64,000 bases of DNA, from positions 17,006 to 81,005 of the forward strand of contig JAZSRP010000021.1 in assembly GCA_045538555.1 (NCBI GenBank), in the 5' to 3' direction. A program made the position numbers and the translations under genes. Below, in pieces: positions 55,073-61,914 of this stretch. The notes below the pieces were generated by a model that saw only the letters and a list, made by a program, of their open reading frames with translations, did not search any database and was not told the origin of the DNA. Positions within the stretch are counted from its first letter, which is position 1; each line of letters opens with the position of its first letter. Origin of the DNA: Coliplasma sp045538555. Its GTDB lineage: Bacteria > Bacillota > Clostridia > Oscillospirales > CAG-382.

Positions 55073-56155
55073 ATGAATATACAAAAACTTAATTCAGCAA
55101 TAACCGAATTCACTAAGAAAAAGAAGTCTAATGCGGCATATTACGAAGAAAATTGGGCTGAGCGCAAGGAACGTAAAGACTATTATCAGTCGTTCACCAA
55201 GGACAAGCTGATTGCTATGACTGAAGAAGAGTTCTTAGAGTATATCAGTAAACTGTGGTCTATGCTTATTTGGGGCAATAAAAAATATGTTGTCGATAAA
55301 CTCATTGCCGACAACGGTTTTGCCACACTTAAAAAGCAGTTGGCTGAATTACTCTATGGTACAAGCTCTATCGAAAAGCGCTGGGATGTATTTTTAAAGT
55401 CTATTAAAGGTATGGGACCTGCCACAATCAGTGAGTTACTTACATACGCTAACCCGCAGGAATATGTAATCTTTAATAAGACAACAATCCTTTGCTATGG
55501 CTATCTTGATATCCCCGATATGCCGAAATATAACTATCAGTACACCGGAAAGAAGTATGCGGAAGTTTGCGTTATTGCAAAAGAAATCGCCGCAGAGCTT
55601 AAAAAAGCCGGTGCCGAGGATTACGATCTTTTGGCAGTAGATTACTTCATGTGGGATGAAATTTTACCCTTTGCAGAAAAGAAATCTCCTGACACCCCGA
55701 CGACTACCCCTGAAGCTAAAAAGCCTGTTGATGTAACGGATTCAAAGTCTCTCCACGATGAGATTAAAGAAAAAATAGTAGTAATAGGAAAGTTACTCGG
55801 TTTTGACAGTCGTGCAGAAGTGAAAATTTCTTCCGACTCTATTGTTGATGCAATTTGGGAATCCAAAATAGGAAACATGGGAAAAGTTATCTATGTTTTT
55901 GAGGTTCAGTCTAAAGGTTCTATCTCAAATATGCTAATCAATTTAAAGAAGGCTCAATCTAATGCGGCGGTACAAGCTGTTGTTGCAGTGTCTGATGAAG
56001 AACAATTATCCAAAATAATCAAAAAAAGCAAGGATGTTATCGATGAAAGCTCTCTGCGAACTTGGTCAATTGATGAAGTTCTCACTGTTCACGATTCCTT
56101 GGTAAGAGCCCACGAGTCAATTAACAAACTGGCTTTAGTGCCGGAAAGTTTTTAG
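55073..56155 (+). CDS. Helix-hairpin-helix plus PD-(D/E)xK-like protein, hypothetical
   Basis: 360 residues; ATG 55073 lies 5 nt after hsdS with AGAGGTGA upstream. The N-terminal part has a helix-hairpin-helix-like segment (IKGMGPATISELLTY) and an Asn/Lys motif after it; a Thr/Pro linker (about 210-225) leads to a C-terminal domain with Asp and Glu-x-Gln arranged as SIVDAIWE ... YVFEVQSKGS, similar to restriction-endonuclease folds with Gln in place of the usual Lys. I do not recognise the family. As part of the same operon it may be an extra cutting or sensing component. Confidence 0.65.
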   Translation: MNIQKLNSAITEFTKKKKSNAAYYEENWAERKERKDYYQSFTKDKLIAMTEEEFLEYISKLWSMLIWGNKKYVVDKLIADNGFATLKKQLAELLYGTSSIEKRWDVFLKSIKGMGPATISELLTYANPQEYVIFNKTTILCYGYLDIPDMPKYNYQYTGKKYAEVCVIAKEIAAELKKAGAEDYDLLAVDYFMWDEILPFAEKKSPDTPTTTPEAKKPVDVTDSKSLHDEIKEKIVVIGKLLGFDSRAEVKISSDSIVDAIWESKIGNMGKVIYVFEVQSKGSISNMLINLKKAQSNAAVQAVVAVSDEEQLSKIIKKSKDVIDESSLRTWSIDEVLTVHDSLVRAHESINKLALVPESF

Positions 56156-56186
56156 ATGATAGTTATAGGCAAAGGATATAAACGAA

Positions 56187-56765
56187 ATGAGAGAAAACAA
56201 ATTGAAAAATCGCACAAGAAAATCTATATCAAGTTATGATAGTACCAATGATTTCCTAAAGGTGGCTATTTCTGATCTTACGGGAAATTTAACACTTTTA
56301 GACACTAAGATTTCAATAATCATGGCGACTGTCGGCGTAATTCTTGGCTTAGTTGTTGCTTGTAAAAGCAACATTTTAAAAGCTTACTATTTTTACGAAG
56401 ATATCTGTATCTTCAAAGCTGTTTTTCTGCTTTTATCTGCTGCATACATAGTCAGTATTATATTCACATTTGTGTATGGCATCAAATGCATAATGATTCG
56501 TTTTGGGAAAAGCAAATCTCCTTCACTGTGGTTTTTTCAAACAGAAGACTATGGTGGTATAACCGAACAAAATTATATAAAAAGAGTAAAATGTATGACA
56601 GATGAAAGTATAATGAAAAACTTAGCTGTCGAGGTTTACAAACTCAATAGAATTAATAATCGTAAAATGCTCACAGGCAAAACAACGATTATTTTGTTTG
56701 CAATTTCATGTGCCATCATTTCGGCACTGATGATTATGGTTGGAATTTCATATTTGGTGGTATAA
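56187..56765 (+). CDS. PycTM-type (DUF5706-like) membrane effector of a Pycsar-like system
   Basis: 192 residues, ribosome site AAAGGA. Pattern of the Pycsar membrane effectors: a lead-in helix, the LLDTKISIIMATVGVILGL first membrane helix, a second helix (about 75-100), a soluble loop (about 105-150) with ITEQNYI, then NLAVEVYKLNRINNRK and a last helix (about 165-190). Known PycTM proteins bind cCMP or cUMP and damage the membrane to stop phage spread. Followed after 5 nt by two cyclase genes, which strongly supports the assignment. Confidence 0.75.
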   Translation: MRENKLKNRTRKSISSYDSTNDFLKVAISDLTGNLTLLDTKISIIMATVGVILGLVVACKSNILKAYYFYEDICIFKAVFLLLSAAYIVSIIFTFVYGIKCIMIRFGKSKSPSLWFFQTEDYGGITEQNYIKRVKCMTDESIMKNLAVEVYKLNRINNRKMLTGKTTIILFAISCAIISALMIMVGISYLVV

Positions 56766-56770
56766 CGATA

Positions 56771-57478
56771 ATGGTTGATCTAAAGAAAATAGAAGAAAAA
56801 ACACGAGAGTATTATAATAAAGCGAAAAGTGAACTGTTGCTCTTTGAACAACGTTCTGTAGAGTTTCAGCACAGTGCAATATCTGATGTAATTCCAAACT
56901 ACAAGTCTGATCTTTTGAATTTCGGGGCATATAAAGAAGATAATTTTGCAGTTTTGTTTGTAGATATGCGTAACTCTACAGCAAGAGCCGAAAATATTGG
57001 CGCACAAAAAACGTTTTTATCTATGCACGCTTTCATTCCTGCTATGTTACAGGTTGTAGAACACTATAAAGGTCATGTTATTGACTTGATGGGCGATGGA
57101 ATAATGGTATTCTTCTATGGAAAGGATGAAGGATTTACCAAGGAAATTGCTATAAAGCATGCAGGATTGTGTGGTCGAGATATGCTTACCATTGTTGATA
57201 AAGTGGTAAATAAAATCCTTTTAGAAGATGGAATTAACTATCCTATTATTTGTGGTGTGGGTGTCGATTATGGCAAAACTGTCATTACTAAAATAGGAAT
57301 AGAAAATGTTTTTGATGTTAAGGCTTTTGGTGACTGTATCAACAAAGCCTCAAAGTATTCCAAGGTGACCAGCTCTGTTAAAGTTAGTAAAAAAGTTCGT
57401 GAACATTGGCCCAAAGGCCCAAATGGTAAAATCTCTTTTATAACTGATGGTGATGGTTACTTATTAACCAGTAAATAA
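56771..57478 (+). CDS. pycC: Class III nucleotide cyclase 1 (PycC-like)
   Basis: 235 residues from ATG 56771. A short N-terminal helix region, then a single cyclase domain with both metal-binding aspartates, Asp65 (FVDMRNST) and Asp109 (LMGDGIM), a glycine strand CGVGVDYGKTVI, and Asn191/Lys195 in the catalytic INKASK. The usual transition-state Arg is Lys. The size and operon with a PycTM effector fit a Pycsar pyrimidine cyclase; nucleotide preference cannot be proved from sequence. Confidence 0.78.
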   Translation: MVDLKKIEEKTREYYNKAKSELLLFEQRSVEFQHSAISDVIPNYKSDLLNFGAYKEDNFAVLFVDMRNSTARAENIGAQKTFLSMHAFIPAMLQVVEHYKGHVIDLMGDGIMVFFYGKDEGFTKEIAIKHAGLCGRDMLTIVDKVVNKILLEDGINYPIICGVGVDYGKTVITKIGIENVFDVKAFGDCINKASKYSKVTSSVKVSKKVREHWPKGPNGKISFITDGDGYLLTSK

Positions 57479-57487
57479 GGTGATATT

Positions 57488-58879
57488 ATGAACGATGTCA
57501 TTCATAAAGAGTTGGTTGAAAAAACTAATAAGTCAATTGACGATATTTTGGATATTCCTATAGAGAAAATATCTTTCGATTCCAAGGTTCCAGTAGATAG
57601 CGATATAACTGATTCGAATAAAGTCTACAAAGGGGAAGTTAGTATACTCTTTGCAGATATGAGAAATTCTACAAAGTTTACAGATGATAATTCTGCAAAA
57701 ACAGTCGTTAAGGTGTATCGCAGTTTTTTAAAAACAATTACTCGTGCTATAAGAGTTTGTCATGGTAATGTTCGTGATTTTATAGGAGATGGTGTGCTCG
57801 CCGTTTTTTCTGATAAAGAAATAGACGGAGAAAAAATATCCTCTGCTGAACAAGCTGTTATAACTGGCAAAATGATCTGCACATTGATTGATTACTGCTT
57901 GAATCCAAAACTCAAAGAAAAATTTGATGTCGTTATCGGTTATGGAATCGGTATATGCACAGGTACAGTTCTTGCTACAAAAGTAGGAATGAGAGGTAAT
58001 GAAAAAAATCCCGATCTTGAAAATGAAACGGGAACTATATGGATTGGTTCTTGTACAAATTATGCAAGTAAGTTTTGTGGAGTTGCTACATCAGGCGAAA
58101 TTGTTATAGATAAAAATACATACACTAAACAATCTTGTAATCAGACATGGGTGCCTACTCAAAAAATTAAAGGTGATACTATTTATGATTGCTTTGTTTC
58201 CAGCAACAATCATTTAGAAATCGAAGCCTATACAGTTCCTAGTAGCATTCAAACAGATAGGATAAATAATTCTATCGGAGAACAAATTAGCACCGCAATT
58301 GCTGAAAGAATTGATGAATATGATTCAAAAATAAAAGAATTGGCATTGTTGTCAGATAAATTAGATAAAAAGCAAAAAGAACTCAACGAAAAAGAGGATG
58401 CTCTTAGAAAAAAAGAAAACGGTATAAATCTTATCGACGAGAAGTTAAGAGAACGAGAGGAGTTGCTCAATGAAAAATACTACAACGATTTAGCAAGTGT
58501 TATTCATCATGCCCATTGTAAAAAGGCATACATCGTTGAATGTGGTGAAGATTTTTGGGATGAGCAATTAAAATCAACTATAGATGCTGGCAAAGTGATT
58601 GGAAAATCTAAACTGGATGTAGAAATAGAACTGTGTTATGCCTTAGCGGATATATATGAAAAACTCAATTCTTGGGAAAAGGCATATGACTACTTGTGTA
58701 TTCAAGCCAAATACCACTCATGGATACACGCAAGCACCGTAAAAGAGTATGTTATTAAGTCTGGTCATTGGATAAAAATTCAAAAAATTATTGATGATCG
58801 TATTTTGGAAACCATTCCATATGAACTTGGCAAAAGTTTAAGAGAGTGCCAAGAAGTAATTCGCCAATTAGGTCATTAA
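57488..58879 (+). CDS. Class III nucleotide cyclase 2 with coiled-coil and helical C-terminus
   Basis: 463 residues, starting 9 nt after cyclase 1. N-terminal cyclase domain (about 48-235) with Asp57 (FADMRNST), Asp101 (FIGDGVL), GIGICTGTV and Asn191/Lys195 (TNYASK), so it looks active and shares the Lys variant with cyclase 1. A coiled coil (about 280-335) and an all-helical C-terminal region (about 340-463, TPR-like ALADIYEKLNSWEKAYDYL) follow. The extension is a plausible sensor or partner-binding part. A second cyclase next to a Pycsar effector is not the standard two-gene layout. Confidence 0.78.
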   Translation: MNDVIHKELVEKTNKSIDDILDIPIEKISFDSKVPVDSDITDSNKVYKGEVSILFADMRNSTKFTDDNSAKTVVKVYRSFLKTITRAIRVCHGNVRDFIGDGVLAVFSDKEIDGEKISSAEQAVITGKMICTLIDYCLNPKLKEKFDVVIGYGIGICTGTVLATKVGMRGNEKNPDLENETGTIWIGSCTNYASKFCGVATSGEIVIDKNTYTKQSCNQTWVPTQKIKGDTIYDCFVSSNNHLEIEAYTVPSSIQTDRINNSIGEQISTAIAERIDEYDSKIKELALLSDKLDKKQKELNEKEDALRKKENGINLIDEKLREREELLNEKYYNDLASVIHHAHCKKAYIVECGEDFWDEQLKSTIDAGKVIGKSKLDVEIELCYALADIYEKLNSWEKAYDYLCIQAKYHSWIHASTVKEYVIKSGHWIKIQKIIDDRILETIPYELGKSLRECQEVIRQLGH

Positions 58880-58896
58880 CTATTATCTTAAACAAA

Positions 58897-58930
58897 CAAC
58901 AGGCACGAGAGGTTGACTCCCGTGCCTGTT
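58897..58930. terminator. Stem-loop between convergent element genes
   Basis: AACAGGCACG / CGTGCCTGTT, 10-bp stem. The T run is weak on either side, so termination strength is uncertain. Confidence 0.55.
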
Positions 58931-58931
58931 A

Positions 58932-59078
58932 TCATTTTGTGTATTTGATTATGAGTTCATCGACTCCGTCGGTGTACTTGCCTTGAGATATTAGTTTGTT
59001 TCGGTATTCGAGCAAGCATTGAAGGATAAAGTGATGTTCTGCATTGGTCAGACGAAGGTAGTATTTGCGCCTTCTCAT
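58932..59078 (-). CDS. Small TnpV-associated protein
   Basis: 48 residues (MRRRKYYLRLTNAEHHF start, then LLEYRNKLISQGKYTD). Its ATG overlaps the TnpV stop by 4 nt. Short proteins of this kind regularly accompany TnpV in clostridial mobile elements; function unknown. Confidence 0.7.
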   Translation of the reverse strand: MRRRKYYLRLTNAEHHFILQCLLEYRNKLISQGKYTDGVDELIIKYTK

Positions 59079-59446
59079 ACGAACACCACGTCGGAATAGA
59101 CAGCTTCGATTACACGCTCTCGGATATTATTCATCTTCTGCACCCACTTCATTTGGTCGGTTGCTTTGAGTTGTTCGGTGATGCCTTCTTTTTTGATGTA
59201 TTCTTTTACGAGCTGAGAAAAGAGGTTTTGTGCTTGTTCTTCGATATCAGCAAGGTGTGAGTGAAGCTTGCCGGAAGTGAGTAGATTATAATATATGACT
59301 TTGCGGTGGTGCTTTAAGTAGTTTACCCTACGCTGTCCCCATACACCGATAGGGCGTTCTTCTTCGGTGGGTGGGATTAGGTTTGGCAATTGATAATAGC
59401 CCTGCATTGTGTAAGTGCCGCCGTGTTGTTCAAATATCGATATCAT
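59075..59446 (-). CDS. tnpV: Transposon-encoded protein TnpV
   Basis: 123 residues, AAGGAGAA ribosome site. The GYYQLPNLIPP start, RRVNYLKHHRKVIYYNLLTSGKL core and helical end match TnpV, an accessory of Tn4451-like and other clostridial elements without clear enzymatic role. Confidence 0.85.
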   Translation of the reverse strand: MISIFEQHGGTYTMQGYYQLPNLIPPTEEERPIGVWGQRRVNYLKHHRKVIYYNLLTSGKLHSHLADIEEQAQNLFSQLVKEYIKKEGITEQLKATDQMKWVQKMNNIRERVIEAVYSDVVFV

Positions 59447-59459
59447 ATGTAATTCTCCT

Positions 59460-59762
59460 TTACGATTCTTTCAGCAAATCCTCAAACGGTGTTTCGGTTG
59501 AGATAAACGCATCGTAGGCGAAGTTTGCTCCTAAGCGAAACCCCATAATGAAGCTATCAAGATTGGATTCACCGTTAACGATGCTCCAAGCGTTTGAGAA
59601 ATCGAGAAACCATTTCTTTGTTTCATCATTGAGAGCTTTTGTCAGAAGCTCCTCTGTATTCATCAGAACTTCCATTTGCTTCTGCACCGTCTTATTTTGC
59701 TTTGTACTTCGTGCCTGCGGATCAATGTTACCGTAATAAAATTCTTCGATAAATCGTGCCAT
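59460..59762 (-). CDS. DUF6809 family protein
   Basis: 100 residues from ATG 59762, preceded by AAGGAGGTG (the longer frame to 59888 is rejected). Starts MARFIEEFYYGNIDPQAR, then two helical stretches; a small protein frequent in clostridial mobile elements, unknown function. Confidence 0.72.
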   Translation of the reverse strand: MARFIEEFYYGNIDPQARSTKQNKTVQKQMEVLMNTEELLTKALNDETKKWFLDFSNAWSIVNGESNLDSFIMGFRLGANFAYDAFISTETPFEDLLKES

Positions 59763-59841
59763 TGTTTGCACCTCCTTACGGCTATAGTGTAGCAAAAAGA
59801 GGTAAACCGTGCGATTGTGCAAATTTTGAAATCGCACATTG

Positions 59842-59870
59842 AAAAAGCACCCACCCGAAGGTAGGTGCTC
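59842..59870 (-). terminator. Terminator with UUCG loop
   Basis: Minus strand GAGCACCTACC-TTCG-GGTGGGTGC then five T. Ends the HTH gene at 59879. Confidence 0.8.
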
Positions 59871-59878
59871 AAAATCAT

Positions 59879-60460
59879 TTATTTGCACTGTTCTTTCTGC
59901 AAAAGGTGGTGGAACTCATTGATCGTCTGAATATGCCAAGAAGTCTTGCGGATAATACTGCGAAAATATGGTGAGCAGAAAAATTCGATAAGAAACACTT
60001 TGGGGATGTAATATGCATTGTGCTTTATAAAATGTTTAAGCCGCCCCTTGCCGCACCAATTATTTATGGTGGTCTTTGCATATCCTGTCAGCTTAACGAC
60101 CTCCTGAGAGGAAATAACGTCCTTGTAATCGGATAAAAGATCTGCATAATATTCGTGAAGCAGCTTCAACGTAGCATTGGTCATATTAGTCGGAAGCGTT
60201 ACCTTCCGATAACCCCTATGCCAGCCTTTAGGTGTGGCATAATATTCGGGGAACTTGCCTTTGCTCTCCAAATACTTTTTCACATCATCTTTCTTGATCT
60301 TGTAGCATCGGGTTTTCTTGCCCGAATACTCACACGGGACTGCTCCGCTTTTCAGCAGATACAGAGCAGTTGATTTACTGATGTGGCAAATACGATAAAA
60401 CTGTTCTTTTGTAATAACGTCGGGAACCTCGTTCCAGTTGATCGGTCTGTGATATTTCAT
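59879..60460 (-). CDS. Helix-turn-helix DNA-binding protein with two HTH units
   Basis: 193 residues. First unit: ITKEQFYRICHISKSTALYLLKSG with a basic GKKTRCYKI wing; second: SSQEVVKLTGYAKTTINNWCGKG. Excisionase-like arrangement found near the right ends of integrative elements. First gene of the leftward set at the right border. Confidence 0.72.
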   Translation of the reverse strand: MKYHRPINWNEVPDVITKEQFYRICHISKSTALYLLKSGAVPCEYSGKKTRCYKIKKDDVKKYLESKGKFPEYYATPKGWHRGYRKVTLPTNMTNATLKLLHEYYADLLSDYKDVISSQEVVKLTGYAKTTINNWCGKGRLKHFIKHNAYYIPKVFLIEFFCSPYFRSIIRKTSWHIQTINEFHHLLQKEQCK

Positions 60461-60733
60461 AATAATACGCCTTTCAAACTTATTTGTCGGTTTGAAGTTC
60501 GTTCTGTGTGTATTGCCAATGTGTTTTGATTTGCGGCTGTTCTCTCCTGAGTTCTCTCCAAAACGCCCTCAGTTCTCTCCTAAATGCGATTTTTGATTCG
60601 ATTCGAACGCATTTAGAGAAATGCGAGGTTTGAAAGAATGACACCCGAAAAAGCCTTATTTTATGCGGGTTTCAGCGGATATCAAACTGCCTGAAAATTC
60701 CTGTTAAAATCAGCAAATGTCCAAAGGATAAAA
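60461..60733. other. Right terminal region of the element
   Basis: No gene. Contains three GTTCTCTCC copies (60539-60547, 60551-60559, 60572-60580) and an inverted repeat ATGCG...CGCAT near 60584-60612. Likely integrase/excisionase binding region. Confidence 0.6.
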
Positions 60734-60791
60734 GACTCGAAATCAGTTTGTGGGAAACCACACGAGGGTTCGAATCCCTCCCTCTGCGCCA
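60734..60791 (+). pseudogene. 3' half of split tRNA-Ser(CGA), right attachment site
   Basis: Begins with core GACTCGAAAT, continues CAGT, variable arm TGTGG/CCACA, T-arm GAGGG TTCGAAT CCCTC, acceptor CCTCTGC, G, CCA. Matches the 5' half at 43574. Confidence 0.9.
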
Positions 60792-60792
60792 A

Positions 60793-60832
60793 AAAACCTT
60801 GAAAACTTTTGTTTTCAAGGTTTTTATTTTTT
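60793..60832 (+). terminator. Original tRNA-Ser terminator
   Basis: ACCTTGAAAAC / GTTTTCAAGGT stem with T-rich tail, directly after the 3' half of the split tRNA gene. Confidence 0.85.
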
Positions 60833-60853
60833 GATGTTTCAAAAGCCTTAACA

Positions 60854-60882
60854 TTGACATGTTCCATGCTTTGTAATATAAT
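60854..60882 (+). promoter_or_regulatory. Promoter of the lipoprotein gene
   Basis: Perfect TTGACA (60854-60859), 17 nt, TATAAT (60877-60882). Confidence 0.9.
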
Positions 60883-60953
60883 AATTATAGCAATTTCGCA
60901 AAAGGATGTTTATGAAAATACTGTCAGTATAAAACGATCGAAAGGGACCTATT

Positions 60954-61682
60954 ATGAAAAGAATTTTATTATGTATTCTCGCGTTCATCATTGTGTCAAG
61001 TGTTTTCTGTTTTTCGTCCTGTGAAAAGGATAGTACCGATACCTTCTCCGCTGCGGAAAGCAACCTCGAACAGAACACCCCTGAAAAGAAATATATCGTA
61101 ACGGAAGATAGGAAAGTCACCTTTGACGTTGCGAAAGACACTATTGTTATCGTCGAGGATAATCCTCGTGCGCCATTGATCGAAACAATTGTTGTTCAAG
61201 AAGATACAGTGAAGGTTGTAAGCGTATTTGAGGATGAACCAGAAGAAAAAATGAACTTCGAATATCGCATTTCCAAAAATGGCGGTAAAATAACCGCATT
61301 CAGCTCGGAAACATCAAATGCAAAAATCGAGTATGATGAAAAAAACCGCATAAGCAAAATATCATTCGTTACATCTGAAAATACTTGTGTATATTCCTTC
61401 TCCTATTCTGAATCAGGTATTATGACCATTACATCCGATTCTAATGCGGATATGACACTATATGGTCACAAAGACTTTGTGGGAATCATATCATCCGAAG
61501 TAATCGATTCGGTCGCCGTAGAGAATAACGAACTGCTGATTAAGCTCAGTGGCAACGAAAAGACTTGTTCGATTGAAGAAGTGTCCGCAGAAGAATTGGA
61601 AATGTTTTCGACTTGGAACTTAATCGATTTCATCTTAGAGCTATACACAACTTTTGACAGAGGTTTTCTTTTAGAAGAATAA
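60954..61682 (+). CDS. Hypothetical lipoprotein
   Basis: 242 residues. Lipoprotein signal ends VFCFSSCEK; the mature part is acidic and beta-rich with repeated strands (e.g. ENTCVYSFSYSESG), no family recognised. Ribosome site AAAGGGACC. It has its own consensus promoter and terminator, so is a single-gene unit just outside the element. Confidence 0.8.
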   Translation: MKRILLCILAFIIVSSVFCFSSCEKDSTDTFSAAESNLEQNTPEKKYIVTEDRKVTFDVAKDTIVIVEDNPRAPLIETIVVQEDTVKVVSVFEDEPEEKMNFEYRISKNGGKITAFSSETSNAKIEYDEKNRISKISFVTSENTCVYSFSYSESGIMTITSDSNADMTLYGHKDFVGIISSEVIDSVAVENNELLIKLSGNEKTCSIEEVSAEELEMFSTWNLIDFILELYTTFDRGFLLEE

Positions 61683-61712
61683 TTAAAATTCAAACTTATC
61701 TCAAAGCGGACG

Positions 61713-61753
61713 AAAATCGACCGCTCCGATTGCTCGAATCGGTCTTGATTTTG
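61713..61753 (+). terminator. Terminator after the lipoprotein gene
   Basis: AAAATCGACCG ... CGGTC-TTGATTTT outer stem and CCGATT/AATCGG inner pairing, T-rich tail. Confidence 0.65.
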
Positions 61754-61809
61754 TATTGAGATCACAGTTAAAAATATTAATTTGATACGCGACGCTCCAT
61801 TTCGGAGTA

Positions 61810-61838
61810 TTGACAGAAACGGTATAATGTGATATAAC
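61810..61838 (+). promoter_or_regulatory. Promoter of the trkH-trkA operon
   Basis: TTGACA (61810-61815), 17 nt, TATAAC (61833-61838) with TGA extension. A leader hairpin AGGAACCA/TGGTTCCT (61857-61890) follows before the ribosome site. Confidence 0.8.
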
Positions 61839-61914
61839 AAATAGAGTTGATAAATGAGGAACCAGCTGACTGCAGAGGACGTTGGTTCCTTTATGCTATT
61901 TAGAGGAAAAACTT

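Larger units (their letters stand above)
43615..60743. mobile_element. Integrated element (about 17.1 kb) splitting a tRNA-Ser(CGA) gene
   Basis: Bounded by the two halves of one tRNA-Ser gene and a 10-bp direct repeat GACTCGAAAT at 43605-43614 and 60734-60743. Contains its own tRNA-Ser(CGA), a tyrosine recombinase at the left end reading outward, replication/partition/mobilisation genes (RepA-like, ParB, MobC) and a defence cargo (restriction-modification, Fic, Pycsar-like). Copies of GTTCTCTCC lie near both ends as likely integrase arm sites. No relaxase or type IV secretion genes, so at most mobilisable in trans. Confidence 0.88.

Noticed and set aside
56771..58879. Ordinary housekeeping adenylate cyclases or a CBASS system
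   Set aside because: Position on a mobile element directly after a PycTM-like effector argues for Pycsar; CBASS uses unrelated CD-NTase enzymes, whose motifs are absent.
45272..60460. Conjugative (self-transmissible) element
   Set aside because: No relaxase, coupling protein or type IV secretion genes were found.
61839..61914. c-di-AMP (ydaO-type) riboswitch before trkH
   Set aside because: The leader is far too short and shows only one simple hairpin.
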